Shown one piece after another: positions 22,185-34,496 of a stretch of DNA of 64,000 bases. This DNA comes from Peromyscus leucopus (lineage: Eukaryota; Chordata; Mammalia; Rodentia; Cricetidae), in the NCBI RefSeq assembly GCF_004664715.2, contig NC_051075.1, positions 37,471,958-37,535,957 on the forward strand, written 5' to 3'. Both the position numbers and the translations under genes were made by a program. Below the pieces are notes generated by a model, which saw only the letters and a program-made list of their open reading frames with translations, ran no database searches and had not been told where the DNA came from. Each line of letters opens with the position of its first letter. Within the stretch, counting starts at the first letter, position 1.

Positions 22185-23057
22185 TGTTAGGGTCTGTGAA
22201 ACCAGGAATTACCCACCAGGAAGACCAAGTTCGAGCAAACAAAATTTATCGGAAAAGGCTGATATATCAGGAAGGCGGCTGGTGTCAGGATGCAGACTGT
22301 GGGGACCTGCCCCACTGGAAGTTAGGTCACCTGTGAAGAGGTGGCCTGGAACCGAGGAAAGGCAAGTGCGTGCCGCTAGCTCGCTCACCCACCCTTCCCC
22401 AGCCTCCCTCTTACCCAGAAACAATCAGATGCAGCTCGGAGTCAAGTCAAGCAAGAACTCATTTATTGATGGGCAGCAAGCCTCTTTTATACCAGAAAAC
22501 CTCAGAACCCTAGGAGGGGTGAAGGAACCAACCAATCATTTGAAAGGGCACCCTATTTACAAGTTGTTTATGTCCTGACATCATCTCCTGTTTTTAGCAT
22601 AAATAACTTGAGCTAACTTCCTTTCTCACCATTTGTATCCACTCTCTGCATAAACACCTTAAAGCTTCAGCTCTATCTATCTGAATTTCTCTCGGCACCC
22701 TCTTTGCAGCCCATGTATGCCCCACAGCAGACTGAGTCTTCAAGGCAGGGGAGAGCAAGCACTTGAAAAAAAAATCTGCAAATCTTAACAGAACATGGGG
22801 GACGTGGTTAGGGACTTTCCAGGGTGGTGGACCCCAGCCTATTAGGGAGCCTCTGGGCTTTGTGATTCTACCCCAGCTTAGAGCCATCCACTCAGGAGAG
22901 GGTGGAGCTTTTGTGGTTAGGCTGTTTCCTGGGCATTTGGGGTCAAGCCATTTCCTAGAAGTCTGGGATAAACAAGTTTTAGGGGTTAGTCATCTCCCTC
23001 TGTTGACGAAGTGGTCTAGGTGAAAATGGAGTCCCTCTTGCTAAGTTGGACTGAACA
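22185..23057 (-). mobile_element. Solo LTR (873 bp) with 4-bp target duplication GGAG
   Basis: On the minus strand it begins TGTTCAGTCC and ends CCCTAACA, with AATAAA at 22462-22467. It is flanked by GGAG at 22181-22184 and 23058-23061. The surrounding family A consensus needs that GGAG only once, so it is a genuine duplication. Four-bp duplications are typical of class I (gammaretrovirus-like) elements. No internal retroviral genes are present. The 153-codon ORF at 22117-22578 mostly reads through this LTR and is not a gene. Confidence 0.75.
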
Positions 23058-23327
23058 GGAGGTGTGGCTTTGTAGGAGTAGCTGTGGCCTTGTTGGAGGA
23101 AGAATTTCACTAGTGAGTGGGTTTTAAGGTTTCAGATGCTCCAGCCAGGCCCAGGTGTGGCACTCTCTTCCTGCTGCCTGCCAATCCAGATGTAGATCAC
23201 TCAGCTACCTCTCCAGCACAATGTCTGCCTGCATGCTGCCATGCTTCTCACCGTGATAATGGACTAAACATCTGATCTGTAAGCCAGCCCCACTTAAATG
23301 TTTTCCTTTATAAGAGTTTCTATGGAT

Positions 23328-23458
23328 TGGGCAGTACCTTTAATCCCAGCTCTCAGGAAGCAGAGGCAGGTGGATCTCTGTGAGTTCGAGACCAGCCTGA
23401 GCTACAAAGTGAGTTCTAGGACAGCCACGGCGGTTATACAGAGAAACCCTGTTTTGAG

Positions 23459-23490
<32 letters not shown>
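23328..23490 (+). mobile_element. B1 SINE with A28 tail
   Basis: 'TTTAATCCCAGCTCTCAGG' through 'CAGAGAAACCCTGTTTTG', then an uninterrupted A run at about 23463-23489. The long pure tail suggests a young insertion. Confidence 0.85.
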
Positions 23491-23493
<3 letters not shown>

Positions 23494-23898
23494 GTTGCCA
23501 TGGTCATGATGTTTTTTTTCACAGCAATAGAAACCCCAACTAAGACAGAAGTCTACATGAGCCACAGTAAGAGAGCTTTCAACAGCAGCTTCCTGCTTGT
23601 GGGTACCCTTCCATGATCAAAGCTACACTCAACAGTGAGAATATAGATACCAAATTTTGGAGAACAAAGTCCTTATTGTCCATCCTGGTTCTAACCTGCA
23701 CACACACTATTCCAGGAAATGGGGCTGGGAGTAGGGTATGAGATGGATACCTGCTTCTGAGCAAAGAGCTAACATTGACTGAAATTAACTGCAGTTTGCT
23801 GCCAAGCTTGTTCCTCAACTTTGCATGCCTTCAGGAGACCCCAGTGTTCCCAAAATTCTCCGTACTCTTCTCCTTGTTCTACTACAAAAGGTCAAGAC

Positions 23899-23899
<1 letters not shown>

Positions 23900-23976
<77 letters not shown>
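23900..23976. repeat. (TTTC)n microsatellite
   Basis: About 19 pure TTTC units, a polypyrimidine tract. The three overlapping phenylalanine/leucine/serine-rich ORFs here are artefacts of the repeat. Confidence 0.95.
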
Positions 23977-23979
<3 letters not shown>

Positions 23980-23999
23980 TATTCTCTTTATTTTGTATG

Positions 24000-24250
24000 T
24001 GTGCTTGGGGAGGGAGAGATGGTATTAAGGATTCAGCCTAGGGTGTGGCACATTCTAGGCAAGTGTTCTACTACTGAGCTATGTCCTAAACCCTTATTTA
24101 TTTATTCTTCTCTCATATATTATATCCCGACTGCAGTTTCCCCTCCCTCCTCTCCTCCCAGGCCCTCCCCACTACCTTCCTTCCCCCCAGATCCACTTCT
24201 CTATTTCCCTTCAGAAAAGGGTGGGCCTCCTAGGGTTGTCCATGTCTTTT
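24000..24250 (-). mobile_element. ID-like SINE and adjoining L1 3'-end fragment
   Basis: 24000-24092 is an antisense ID-like unit ('GGCAAGTGTTCTACTACTGA'). 24093-24250 ('ATTATATCCCGACTGCAGTT', 'CCCAGATCCACTTCTC') matches the same rodent L1 3' segment seen at 60745-60850. Confidence 0.55.
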
Positions 24251-25454
24251 AATTATAGTTTTAAAAATAATCACTGAATATTGAACATTAGCAGATTTGC
24301 TAATGAATAATTTTTGTCATGCATTCAAACAATGTGATTTTTCTTTATTAGGATGTTTCAGTACATTATTGAATCTCTATTAAAGTTATCTGTTGACCCT
24401 ACAATAAAGCTACGCTACTCAGTATTACCTTTTGAAATACATTGCTGAGCTTGTTAATCCTTTGGTTAAGATATTTACAAACAAGTTTATAGTAAATTTC
24501 TTTCCTTGTACTTTCTTTATTTGACTTTAGTATTAAAAATGTCAAGATTATATTAAGGTTATAAAATGAGTAGAGGCTATTTATCTTTCTATTATTTGTA
24601 TCAGTTAATATAAGATAATGATCCAGTTCCAGGAAACTAGTCTATTAAATCACCCTAAACTGCTGTCTCTAAAATAAGATTTTGAACTGTTGATCCAATT
24701 TCTGCATTGGTTTTAGAGCAATTAGTGCTTTCTATTTCTCCTAGAGTCACTTCTAGTAATTCATACCTTTCTTAGAACCTGTCCATTTATTCACACAGTG
24801 CAATTGCTCTTGGTTTCTATTATTTTTCTTGGTTTAAATTCTTTTTTAAAAATTTGTGTGTCTTTTATCTCTAATTATTCAGTGTCTTTTTTTCTGCTGT
24901 ATTTACCTAATTTCTGTGCATCTCTTACTTTTTTTATACATATTCTTTTATTCTTTTATAACTTGAAAAATGTAAGATACACCCAAATTGTCCATTACAT
25001 ATATACATATATATATATATATATTAGTATATCTATATAGATATATATGGCTATATATTTTCTCTAAGTGGCAATTTTGTTTCTAATATATGTTGATGTA
25101 ATTTATTCTCATTGGGTTTTAATTAACTATCCACAACAGTATAGACTTTCCTAAATTTCACCTTATTAACTGTGTGCTTGAGTTATTCTAGTCAGAATGT
25201 ATGTTGTGTAGCTGCAATGCCTTCTGTGATAACAGAGATGTTCCATACCTGCAGTGGTCCAGTGTGAGCAGACATAGGCCAGTGTGGCTGTTGAACATGT
25301 TAAACAGGGCAGACAACAGTGAGGAACCAAATATTTAACGCAGTTAAGTTTAATTCTGTAAAGTTAAATAGTCACATATGGCTGCTGGCTGCAGTGTAAA
25401 GCATTCATGCTACTAAATACCCACCATTGGAATTGCTTTTATGTTTAGATTTTA
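24251..25454. other. Intron 1, very AT-rich, no gene
   Basis: A strongly AT-rich tract with an (AT)n/(ATAC)n segment at about 24995-25060. No exon or recent mobile element is visible. Confidence 0.4.
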
Positions 25455-25670
25455 TTATTTTTTTTTTACATTTTGTGTGTCTGAATCTTTGCCCGAATGC
25501 ATGTCTGTGCACCACATGCATGAAGTACCTGCAGAAGTCAGAAGAGAGTGTCAGATCCTCTGGGCCTGGAGTCACAGATGGTTGTGAGCTGCTCTGTGGG
25601 TGTTGGGAACGGAACCCAGGTCCTCTTCAGCACCCGGTGCTCTGAACTGCTGAGCTGTGACTTCCAATGA
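25455..25670 (-). mobile_element. B2/B3-type SINE
   Basis: Antisense landmarks occur in order: 'GCACCACATGCATGAAGTAC', 'GGAGTCACAGATGGTTGTGA', 'GGAACGGAACCCAGGTCC' and 'TCTGAACTGCTGAGC'. Confidence 0.8.
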
Positions 25671-25928
25671 CTGTATATTTCACATAAATTACCTGTGCCA
25701 CAATTTATTTACAGTATCCCCCAATTAGACCTTTAGATTATTTCTGATTTGTCACCATATAAATCATGTTGTTATGAATCTCTTATAAATACATGTGCTT
25801 AGTTCTGATGATTTCCTTAGGATAGATCCAGGAAATGGAGTTGTTTGGGGCAGAAATTATATGTATTTTTAATTTTTTATTAATTCCAACACCAAGTGTA
25901 TATATAATATGCATATATGTGCATGTAA

Positions 25929-25929
25929 G

Positions 25930-25976
<47 letters not shown>
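25929..25976. repeat. (GC)n(AC)n alternating tract
   Basis: A short GCGCGC run leads into about 20 AC units. It is a second, shorter mixed purine-pyrimidine alternation like that at 9187. Confidence 0.95.
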
Positions 25977-25977
<1 letters not shown>

Positions 25978-25996
25978 AGAAAGGTTTATTTCTTTT

Positions 25997-26282
25997 CTTT
26001 TTTTTTTTTCTTTCTTTTTTTTTTTTTTTTGGTTTTTCAAGACAGGGATCCTCTGTGTAGCTTTGCGCCTTTCCTAGAACTCGCTTTGGAGACCAGGCTG
26101 GCCTCGAACTCACAGAGATCTGCCTGCCTCTGCCTCTCGAGTGCTGGCATTAAAGGCGTGCACCACCGACCACCACCCGGCTTTTTTTTTTTTTTTTTTT
26201 TTCTTTGTTTTTTGAGTCAGGGTTTCTCTGTGTAACAGCTCTGGCTGTCCTGGAACTCACTCTGTAGACCAGGCTGGCTTTG
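25997..26282 (-). mobile_element. B1 inserted into the poly(A) of another B1
   Basis: AAGGTTTATTTCTTTT at 25981-25996 and 26283-26298 is a perfect 16-bp duplication around a pair of antisense B1s. The outer one (about 26182-26282) is 5'-truncated at 'CCAGGCTGGCTTTG'. The inner one (about 26025-26181) is full length and sits in the T stretch of the outer one. Confidence 0.8.
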
Positions 26283-26298
26283 AAGGTTTATTTCTTTT

Positions 26299-27229
26299 TA
26301 ACTAATGTGTCTTTGCTTGGAAGACGGAGGTTTTCCCTGTATCCCTGTCAGGAATTTGAACTTCCTTTTGCATTAGTTTCTTTCTTTTTCTGTTGAGGTA
26401 TGTATACACACAGTGCTCTCAGAGTGAAGTCACAGGCAGGCAAACACATAGAGATTTGTGGTCGCTGACAGATTTGGCATGATTTATGGAATTTTGCTTC
26501 CAAATAAAAATAAATCAAAACCCTGCTAAGTGGTTTCCTTATTCTTTCCCAGGCTCCGAGGCTGCAGGATTGGCATTGGCGCTTTGAGTGCTGTTCCTCA
26601 GCCGCATCTGCAGCAGCAGCAGCAGTACCTAATCGCTATGCATGGGTGCTTTGAGATGCACCTAGTAAGCCATCTCTTTCTAGCCCAGGGCTCTGCTCCT
26701 GCTCTACGATTCCTCTTCATGAATTAACCTTCTGTTGTGTCTCCTCAGCTCCCCCAGGCTCTCTGTGGAACGCTGTTACTTTGGAGGCATTCTCAGCTTT
26801 TAAACAGACAGAGGGTCCTTCACTAGAAATTCAGGTTCTATCATTAGACTTCAAAGAAAAGTAACAGTCCCTTTACATTTTTGTTGCCAAGATACAGTTT
26901 CCTAGGCACCATGTATTTTCTCTAAAATATTTCTAGCAAACTCAGAGCTGGTTATCTCTCCTGGTTTAATATTTGTTGAACAGATAGAATATAGTTTTTT
27001 TTTCTTTACAAAGTTTAAGTTAAGAAAGTTAGTAACATATTCTGATAGTATTTCTGTTATATAATAATGATTATTTGCTCTGTTCTAATTTTTTTAATTT
27101 CCCTTTCTGCATATCAAAATTCAATTGCTGAGTACCAGCTTCTGGTGGCTTAGAAATATCACATAAGATTAGAATTTCTCTGCTTAGAATACAAAATCCA
27201 GCATGCAAAAACTTGAAAGAACATGTTTG
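26299..27229. other. Intron 1, no gene seen
   Basis: Mostly non-repetitive. It includes a CAG run (about 26607-26624, four to five units) within an otherwise ordinary stretch. No exon is recognised. Confidence 0.35.
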
Positions 27230-29190
27230 TTTCTTTGTCCGTTTTCTGTTGCTGTGACAGAAAACCTGAGACTGGATGATTTTTTTGAAGAAAAGAGATT
27301 TATTGTGACTCAGTCTCTTAAGGTGGGTAAGCACGTGGTCACATGACTCGTGTCTAATGAGTGTCCTAACATGACAGAAAACGGAAGGGCAAGGGGCTGT
27401 CCAGAGAGACAGCATGTCGGGGCAGCTTCACTCTTCTTTCCTATTTTGATCAACTCTCATTCCTTCCTTCCATTTTTCTCCCCTTTCTACCCCTCAGCCC
27501 TTTACCCCCACAGCGTCATGTGCTCTGTTTTTAAACCTACCAAGTCCATTTAGGGCGCCTGTATGTGCATGGGTAAGGACCATCTGTTGGAATGTGGGTG
27601 GCCTCTCAGAGCCCACATCTCTAAAGAGAACCGGCTCTCCCTCTCCCAGCAGCCATCATTTGCCAGTAGATCCTCAGCTAGTAAAGGGACTTCATGAGTC
27701 CCGCCCCCATCCATGCCGGGACCCTGCTGACTTATCTGGTGCAGGTCTTGTACGTGCAGTCACGGCTGCTGTGAGTACAGCGTGCACGGACCCTGCTGTG
27801 TCTGGCAGATACTGCTTGCTGCATCCAGCTCTTATAATCCTCCTTGCCTCTCTGCTCTAACCTGAGCCCAGTGTACTATAGATGTCCCATTTAGAGCTAA
27901 GAACTCTGTAATGTCTCATTCTCTGAGTAATGACCAATTGTGGGTCTCTGGATTAATTACCATCTACTGCAAAAAGAAGTTTCTCTGATGAGGGTTGAAA
28001 TAGGCACTGATTTTTGGATATAAAGGTAAGAACTTAAGGGACAGTTTATTACTTTGTGCATTTAGCAGGGGAATAATAAGTTCTCCCCTAAGCCAGGCAC
28101 AGGTTTGGTTCAGTCACTAGTACCAGGTCTGGGTTCCGTCTGGAGTGGGCGTCACATCTAATCAGAAAAAGTGGCTGGTTGCTCCTATAACATTCATGCC
28201 ACTGTTGCGCCAGTGAGAAACTATTGCCTGGTGGTTATTGTAGCTCACACAGTTCACAGCTAGCTAAGACTCTTGATTACTTTGCTTCCCTGTTAGTGTA
28301 CATAGAACCTTCCAGCTCCATGAAAGCTAACCAGTAGGGATGAAGATTCCAGGTTGGTACCAGCTTGATTTCTTTACAACTTATGACTCAAGTATGTGGT
28401 GATTTCAGTAATAATGGCTTACCATTAACTTCTGTAGAGTAAATAATGGAACGGGAGGATTAATGGAGTAGAACATTGAGACACAGGGGAGGGGGGGTAT
28501 GGGAAGGGATTTCTAACATTAAAGACTTTTGAAACAGTTTTTTCCAACATAATATTGTTATTGCTTATCTGGGAATTATACACAATGCACCCTGAGCATA
28601 CTTGCTTACCAGTCTTCCCAGGTCCTCCCCCACCCCACCCCCACCTTTGTGACCTCTCCGAAAAAAGAAAAATACACCAAGTCCAATTTGTGTTACCCAT
28701 ATACTCATTGGAGCATGGTCAAACACCCAGTGGCCTGCACCTTAAAGAAAACTGAGTCCTTTCCTATGCCCCTGCCGGAAGCCGTCAGCTGGGAAGAGCT
28801 ACACTTCAGCATTTTATCACAGTTTTTAAGGCTCTCTTCAATGGCTTCCTGTCTAGACCGGTTCTCTCAGGGGTGGGGGCGGGGGAGAGGTTGTCTTCAG
28901 TGTCTCTCACTCTCAACTGTGAGTCTGCAGTCATTGATGCCACTGCAAAACAAGCTTCCTTGTCAGTAACAGCCAGCACCAGCGTTTTAAGTCCTCTCCT
29001 GCTGTGATTAATCTAGTCCTGCAAGAGCAGAACTTCGCACTCTTCTGAGAATTCACTGAGTCCTCAAGAAAGACAACAATATGTTCACAAGAGTTTTCAT
29101 GACTTTATCACTTCCTAATGGTCCCTCCACCTCTCCATGGGAACCAATTTCAACATGTCTCAGAGGGAACAGAGCATATTCAGACCATAG
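27230..29190 (-). mobile_element. Old mammal-wide repeat split by rodent L1 3' ends
   Basis: 27230-27420 ('TTTCTGTTGCTGTGACAGAA') and 28990-29190 ('ATGGTCCCTCCACCTCTCC' to 'ATTCAGACCATAGCC') look like the two ends of one old element of the type also seen at 471. Between them lie antisense rodent L1 3' UTR segments: 27420-28400 ('TGTGGGTCTCTGGATTAATT', 'AACATTCATGCCACTG') and a second at 28530-28989 ('CCCATATACTCATTGGAGC'). Confidence 0.5.
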
Positions 29191-29429
29191 CCAGGTGGTT
29201 CTCTGCTTCTGAGCATCTGTCCATATCCACCACAGTGAAACGCTTTCCCTACCTGGCTCGCTTCTGACACCTGTTTCCTTTCTTTTTCTCTTTTGAGACT
29301 TGAATACTGTTTGGGGAATTGATTCTAAGTTTAGTTTAAGAAAACATATTCAAGAAGGCAGAGATCTGATGAGGACAAATCTTGGTTTAGGGTGGGCACA
29401 GGAGATAGCTCAGTGCTAGAGTGCTTGTT

Positions 29430-29785
29430 TAAGAAAATTGTCCCCAATGGGAGTGGACCTATTAGGAAGTGTGGCTTTGTTGGAGTTGGTGTGGCTTTGC
29501 TGGAGGAAGTATGTCACTGTGGAGGTGGGATTTGAGGTTTCAGATATGCTAAGATACTGCCCAGTGTTTCTTGTGATACTTCCTGTTGCCTGCAAGCCAG
29601 GATATAGGACACTCAGCTACTCCTCCAGCACCATGTCTGCCTGCACACCACCATGTCCCACCGTGATGGTAATGAACTGAACATATGAACTTTAAGGGAG
29701 CCACCCCAATTAAATATTTTCCTTTGTAAGAGTTGCTGTGGTCCTGGTGTCTCTTTACAGCAGTAGAAACCCTAAGACCTTGTCT
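29430..29785 (+). mobile_element. Family A repeat, sense copy
   Basis: 'GGAAGTGTGGCTTTGTTGG', 'CTCCAGCACCATGTCTGCC', 'CCAATTAAATATTTTCC' and 'AGTAGAAACCCTAAGAC' occur in the same order as in the interrupted copy at 22118-23552, and show what that copy looked like before insertion. Confidence 0.65.
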
Positions 29786-30139
29786 CAAATTCTCCCAGAT
29801 CTCTCATCTCCCTCCGACTGATCTGACCCCATGCAGCCCTGTCAACCAATTCGGTCTGTGCCATGTTCCTTCTTACCCCTCAAACATTCCAAACACTCAC
29901 ATATTTCTCAGTTAGACATACTGTACATACTATGTTGTATCTTGAGTTATTAGAATATGCAATGGCATTTATTGCAAATGAGCCTCCTCATTCTTTGCAA
30001 TTGTATTATATTTCATAGGTGAATAAACCACAGTTGATTAAACGGTCCCTTACTTGAGGGAAATTTATATTTATATTTATATATTCTTGTATTTTGTCTC
30101 TGTGTGATTATATCTGCGGAACAAATTAAAGGCACATGC

Positions 30140-30790
30140 CACCACACTTGGCTTCCTACTTCTCACCATACACAAAAATCAACTTAAACCACAGGTCTAA
30201 GTATAAAATAGGGAAAGCAGACAGAAGTTACAAACAAGCAACTAGTAAGAAGCTTATCAAGACTTTACATATATCTTGTTCAATTTGGTCATGGGGAATG
30301 AGTTATAGTAGTTTTGGCTCATTGGTTTACTGAAGTACATTCTACATTGTTTTTTTTTTACCACCTATTACTTTCTATTTGTATCTTAATACTTTTATGA
30401 TATTCTATAACTTTCTGACAACTGTTTCTAGACTATATAATTTAGATATGTACTTGAGAATAGATGAAATGTTTTACTACTGTTAAAAATTTGTATCAAA
30501 CACAATAAACTTTTTTTTGAAATGTGAAAAAAAAAGACTTTACATATAAAAAGTTGTTCAGTGTCATGCAAATAAAGCTGAAAGTATACTGATAAGCATT
30601 TAATGTATCTGATGTTTGAAGATCAAGGGTTTGACAGCTCCTTGCATGGTTGATCAGTCGTTGCAGGGGACACTAAAATGAATACAGTATCTTATATAGC
30701 AGTTAGGCAAATAACTATGAAAAGTGTAAATGTACATATTCCCTAACTTAGAATGGCTATTTGTTGTTAGTGATTGTGCTGGCACACATA
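30140..30790 (+). mobile_element. Old L1 remnant carrying a retrocopy
   Basis: 'CCATACACAAAAATCAAC', 'TTCAGTGTCATGCAAATAAA' and 'GCAGTTAGGCAAATAAC' resemble successive landmarks of L1 ORF2. Identity is low, so the call is tentative. The retrocopy at 30274-30533 interrupts it. Confidence 0.4.
30274..30533 (+). pseudogene. 5'-truncated retrocopy of an unidentified 3' UTR
   Basis: A 260-bp segment is bounded by a perfect 15-bp duplication, AAGACTTTACATATA, at 30259-30273 and 30534-30548. It has AATAAA at 30504-30509 and a short A run 18 bp later, the arrangement of a processed mRNA 3' end copied by L1. The insert has no ORF. The parent transcript is not recognisable to me. It could also be a non-autonomous retroposon family. 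Confidence 0.65.
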
Positions 30791-30949
30791 ACTTGTGCTA
30801 AGCAACAGGTCTCTAATTGAACTTAAGACCCTCCCAACAACAGGGAAACCATGCCTGGTACTGGAAACCTACTTCCCAGGGCCAGTGAAGTCATGGATCT
30901 TGGAGGAAAATCTCCAACCAGCACAATCTCTAGTACTACCTTTTAAAGA

Positions 30950-31135
30950 AGGTTTTCTTTATTTTTGTTTTCTGTGTAAGACTGTTATGCCTACGTGTGT
31001 CACGTGCATGCAGTGCTTGAAGAGGCCAGAAGAGGGCATAGGAACCCTTTGCTTACTACATAGTCCAGGCTAGCCTCGAATTCAGGGTCCCCTTGCCTCA
31101 GCCTCACCAGTTACTGGATTGCCACCATGGCTAGC
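30950..31135 (-). mobile_element. B2/B3 fragment joined to an old B1-like fragment
   Basis: 'GTCACGTGCATGCAGTGC' and 'GAGGCCAGAAGAGGGC' (antisense B2/B3) pass directly into 'TAGTCCAGGCTAGCCTCGA' (antisense B1-like). The junction near 31040 replaces the expected B2 head. Confidence 0.5.
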
Positions 31136-31808
31136 AGTACAGTGCAATTTTAAATTTAAATTTAATTAGCATATTGATTATAGTATTTAGCTGCAAAGTG
31201 TTAAAATGGCCCAGACTAATATTAATTAGATGAGTAAGAGAAGCTTTCCATACTATAGGTAATGACTTCTCTACTCTATTTCAGTTAAGATAGAGTGTTA
31301 TTGGTGCTGGTATAGAAAAGCTTGATTTCTCTTATACTTGATCCAAGTATCAATTCCTGACAGATTTAAATATCAAAAGCAAAACTTTAAAGCCCAATAG
31401 ATGTGAATATTTTTTCATATTTTCATAAGGAGTTTATAAAACATAGCCAAGTGCTAAATCTATAAGAATATTATAATAAAATTTATTATTAAATTAACAG
31501 TTGCTCTACACCAGCATTAACTTGTGAAGAGTGGAAGGGCACATGTGTCTGTGCTGTGGTTTTGCATGTTGGATATATGTTGTTCTCCTGTGTTTTCTGT
31601 TTGTCATTTCAATGCCTCTTGTGTTTGGATGTTCATGTCTTCCTCGGACTGGGGAAATTTCTGCTGTAGTTTCATTGGAGACTCTATGCTGTAGTATTTA
31701 TCTTCACTCCTCCATCTCATGAGTCCTTAGATTGGGTCTCTTGATTGGGTCCTAGAGTTACTGGTCATTTGGGTCATACTTTTTTTCCTGTTTATTTTGT
31801 AAAATATG
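31136..31808. other. Intron 1, AT-rich, no gene seen
   Basis: AT-rich sequence without recognisable repeats or exons. Confidence 0.35.
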
Positions 31809-32021
31809 GGGTCTGGAGAGATGGCTCAGTGCTTAAGAGTACATGTTGGCTCTTCCAGATGACCTGAGCTCAGTTCACAGTGCCCCACATCAGGTGGCTC
31901 ACAACTGGATATAACTCCAGCTCCAGGGATCCAGTGCCCTCTTCTGGCCTCATGAGCACCTGCACACACATGCCATACCCACTCAGAGATAACATACCAT
32001 ACACATAAATAAAAAATAAAA
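31809..32021 (+). mobile_element. B2 SINE, full length
   Basis: The tRNA-like head 'GTCTGGAGAGATGGCTCAGT' is followed by 'TCCAGATGACCTGAGCTCAG', the 'TCCAGGGATCCAGTGCCC' block and an AAATA-type tail. Confidence 0.9.
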
Positions 32022-32023
32022 AT

Positions 32024-32209
32024 GGCCGGGCGGTGGTGGCGCACGCCTTTAATCCCAGCACTCGGGAGGCAGAGCCAGGCAGATCTCTGTGAGTTCAAGG
32101 CCAGCCTGGGCTACCAAGTGAGTTCCAGGAAAAGCACAAAGCTATATAGAGAAACCCTTTCTCGAAAAACCAAAAAAATAAAAAATAAAATAAAAAATAA
32201 ATAAAAAAT
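32024..32209 (+). mobile_element. B1 SINE, full length
   Basis: 'GGCCGGGCGGTGGTGGCGCA' through 'AGAAACCCTTTCTCG' with an AAAAT-rich tail. It was inserted in the tail of the preceding B2. It has the 'CCAGGAAAAGCACAAAGC' segment that I associate with cricetid B1s. Confidence 0.9.
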
Positions 32210-32289
32210 GTGTATGTATGTGTGTGGACATGCATGTGGAGGTCTGAAAACAAGTCAGTTTTGGAGTCAGTTACCACTTTGTACAGAAG

Positions 32290-32575
32290 TGTGAAGGTCT
32301 GAGTTTGATTTCCAGCAGCAAACAGAGACCAGGCATGGTGGCACACACCCAGAAGCCCAGCACTGGGAAGGTGGAAACAGTAGGGTCCCTGGGGCGGGCT
32401 GGCCAGCCAGTCAGGATGAATCAGTGAACTCCAGATTCCGTGAGACATCTTGTCTCAGAAAATAAGGCAGAGAGTGATTGGCGAAGACCCTTGATAAAGA
32501 CCTGTGACCTCAACCTGTGTGCACACCCATGTGCGTGTTCTCTCTCACAGACACTCATGCATGTGCACAGAGAAG
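32290..32575 (+). mobile_element. B3-type SINE
   Basis: 'CCAGGCATGGTGGCACACAC', 'GGCTGGCCAGCCAGTC', 'GAGACATCTTGTCTCAG' and a CA-rich 3' end follow B3 order. It ends about 350 bp before coding exon 2. Confidence 0.65.
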
Positions 32576-32891
32576 CATTGCAGGGACCCTTTGTTTAACA
32601 ACCAAGTTTATTCTTAGAGGATGGAGGATGTACAAAATACAGTCATGATATTCATCTGCCCCAAAAGTTGAATACTTGCTTAGATTTTTTTCCCTTGTTT
32701 AGTAAAGAACTCTGTACCAATTTAGACCATTTTGAAAAGAAAATAATGGTTGATTGAGTCATGTGACCAGGAAGACTAAGTCTCTGGTCTAGACTAAGTG
32801 ATATGGTCTGAATAAAACAAAACACCTGACTGGGATGTCCCAGTTCCCTTTGAGAGTTGAGAGGTGCCTGTTTCCTGGTGTTTTGAGATAA

Positions 32892-33640
<749 letters not shown>

Positions 33641-34496
33641 TGCAGCATTCCAACCTCAGTGCTTTGGGAACAGACTACACATAATTTTACTTAGAAGTTA
33701 CTGTGCTGCATTTATCTGAAGATATAACTTACTTTTTACTCTTTTAAAAATTAGCACTAGCATAGTGATATAACTATAAATTTTAAAATGTCAAGTAGAT
33801 TTCAGTATAAACTTCTTTTTAATAACTTCTCCACAATGTTTGTGATGACATCCTTAAATATGAGGCAAATTTTAAGGAATTTCACAGTGAGCACTTGGGT
33901 GCCAAAACCTCTATTCTTCCACGGACATTAATGTTCCTGATTTATCATGTGTGCCCATATGTACTCATTCTTCCTAGTCATTCATTACTCCATGATATTA
34001 AAAAACTTCAAATTAAATTGCTAACATCAGTGTACTTTCTCCACATGATTCCATATAAATCATATATTATTCTCATAGCTTTTGTTTTTAAATACTATCT
34101 ATATGGAGAAACACAAATATTAAAGTGCATCTGTTTATTTTAACAAATGCGTATCCCTATGCAGTCCAGAACTCAAAACAGAGACCACCATTCTCTCTAG
34201 AAAGTTCCTTCACAACCTTTGCTAGTCCGCTCTCACTTTGTTCTAACCCCAGAGGCAACTGATAGTGTCTGACAAATCATGTGATACAAAAGTGTGACTT
34301 CTAAGGACCTTGGCTATACCAAATGCAGAAGGATGGATGGGAAATTCGAACAAGGCTAGAGGGCTGGCATCCCCCTTACCCCCAGTGAATTCCAGTAGAC
34401 ATGGAGTTTTGAAGTAAAAGAGCCATACCACCCAAAGAATTTTATATTCTGAAGCACTAGATAGGTTGAGGCAGAAGAATTACAAGTTAAGAATTA
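33641..34496. other. Intron 2, no feature seen
   Basis: AT-rich, apparently non-repetitive sequence. Confidence 0.35.

Larger units (their letters stand above)
22118..23552 (+). mobile_element. Family A repeat split by an LTR and a B1
   Basis: The sense copy starts 'GAGCTGTGGTGGTTCAAATG', breaks at 22184, resumes at 23058 with 'GGAGGTGTGGCTTTGTAGG', breaks again near 23328, and ends at 'CCAACTAAGACAG'. The two interruptions are a solo LTR (22185-23057) and a B1 (about 23328-23490). Removing both restores the order seen in the copy at 29430. Confidence 0.6.

Noticed and set aside
22117..22578. 153-codon plus-strand ORF
   Set aside because: It starts in a family A repeat and reads through the antisense strand of a solo LTR; no splice context or domain.
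23821..24252. 143-codon Phe/Leu/Ser-rich ORF
   Set aside because: Produced by a (TTTC)n array followed by an antisense ID element and L1 sequence.
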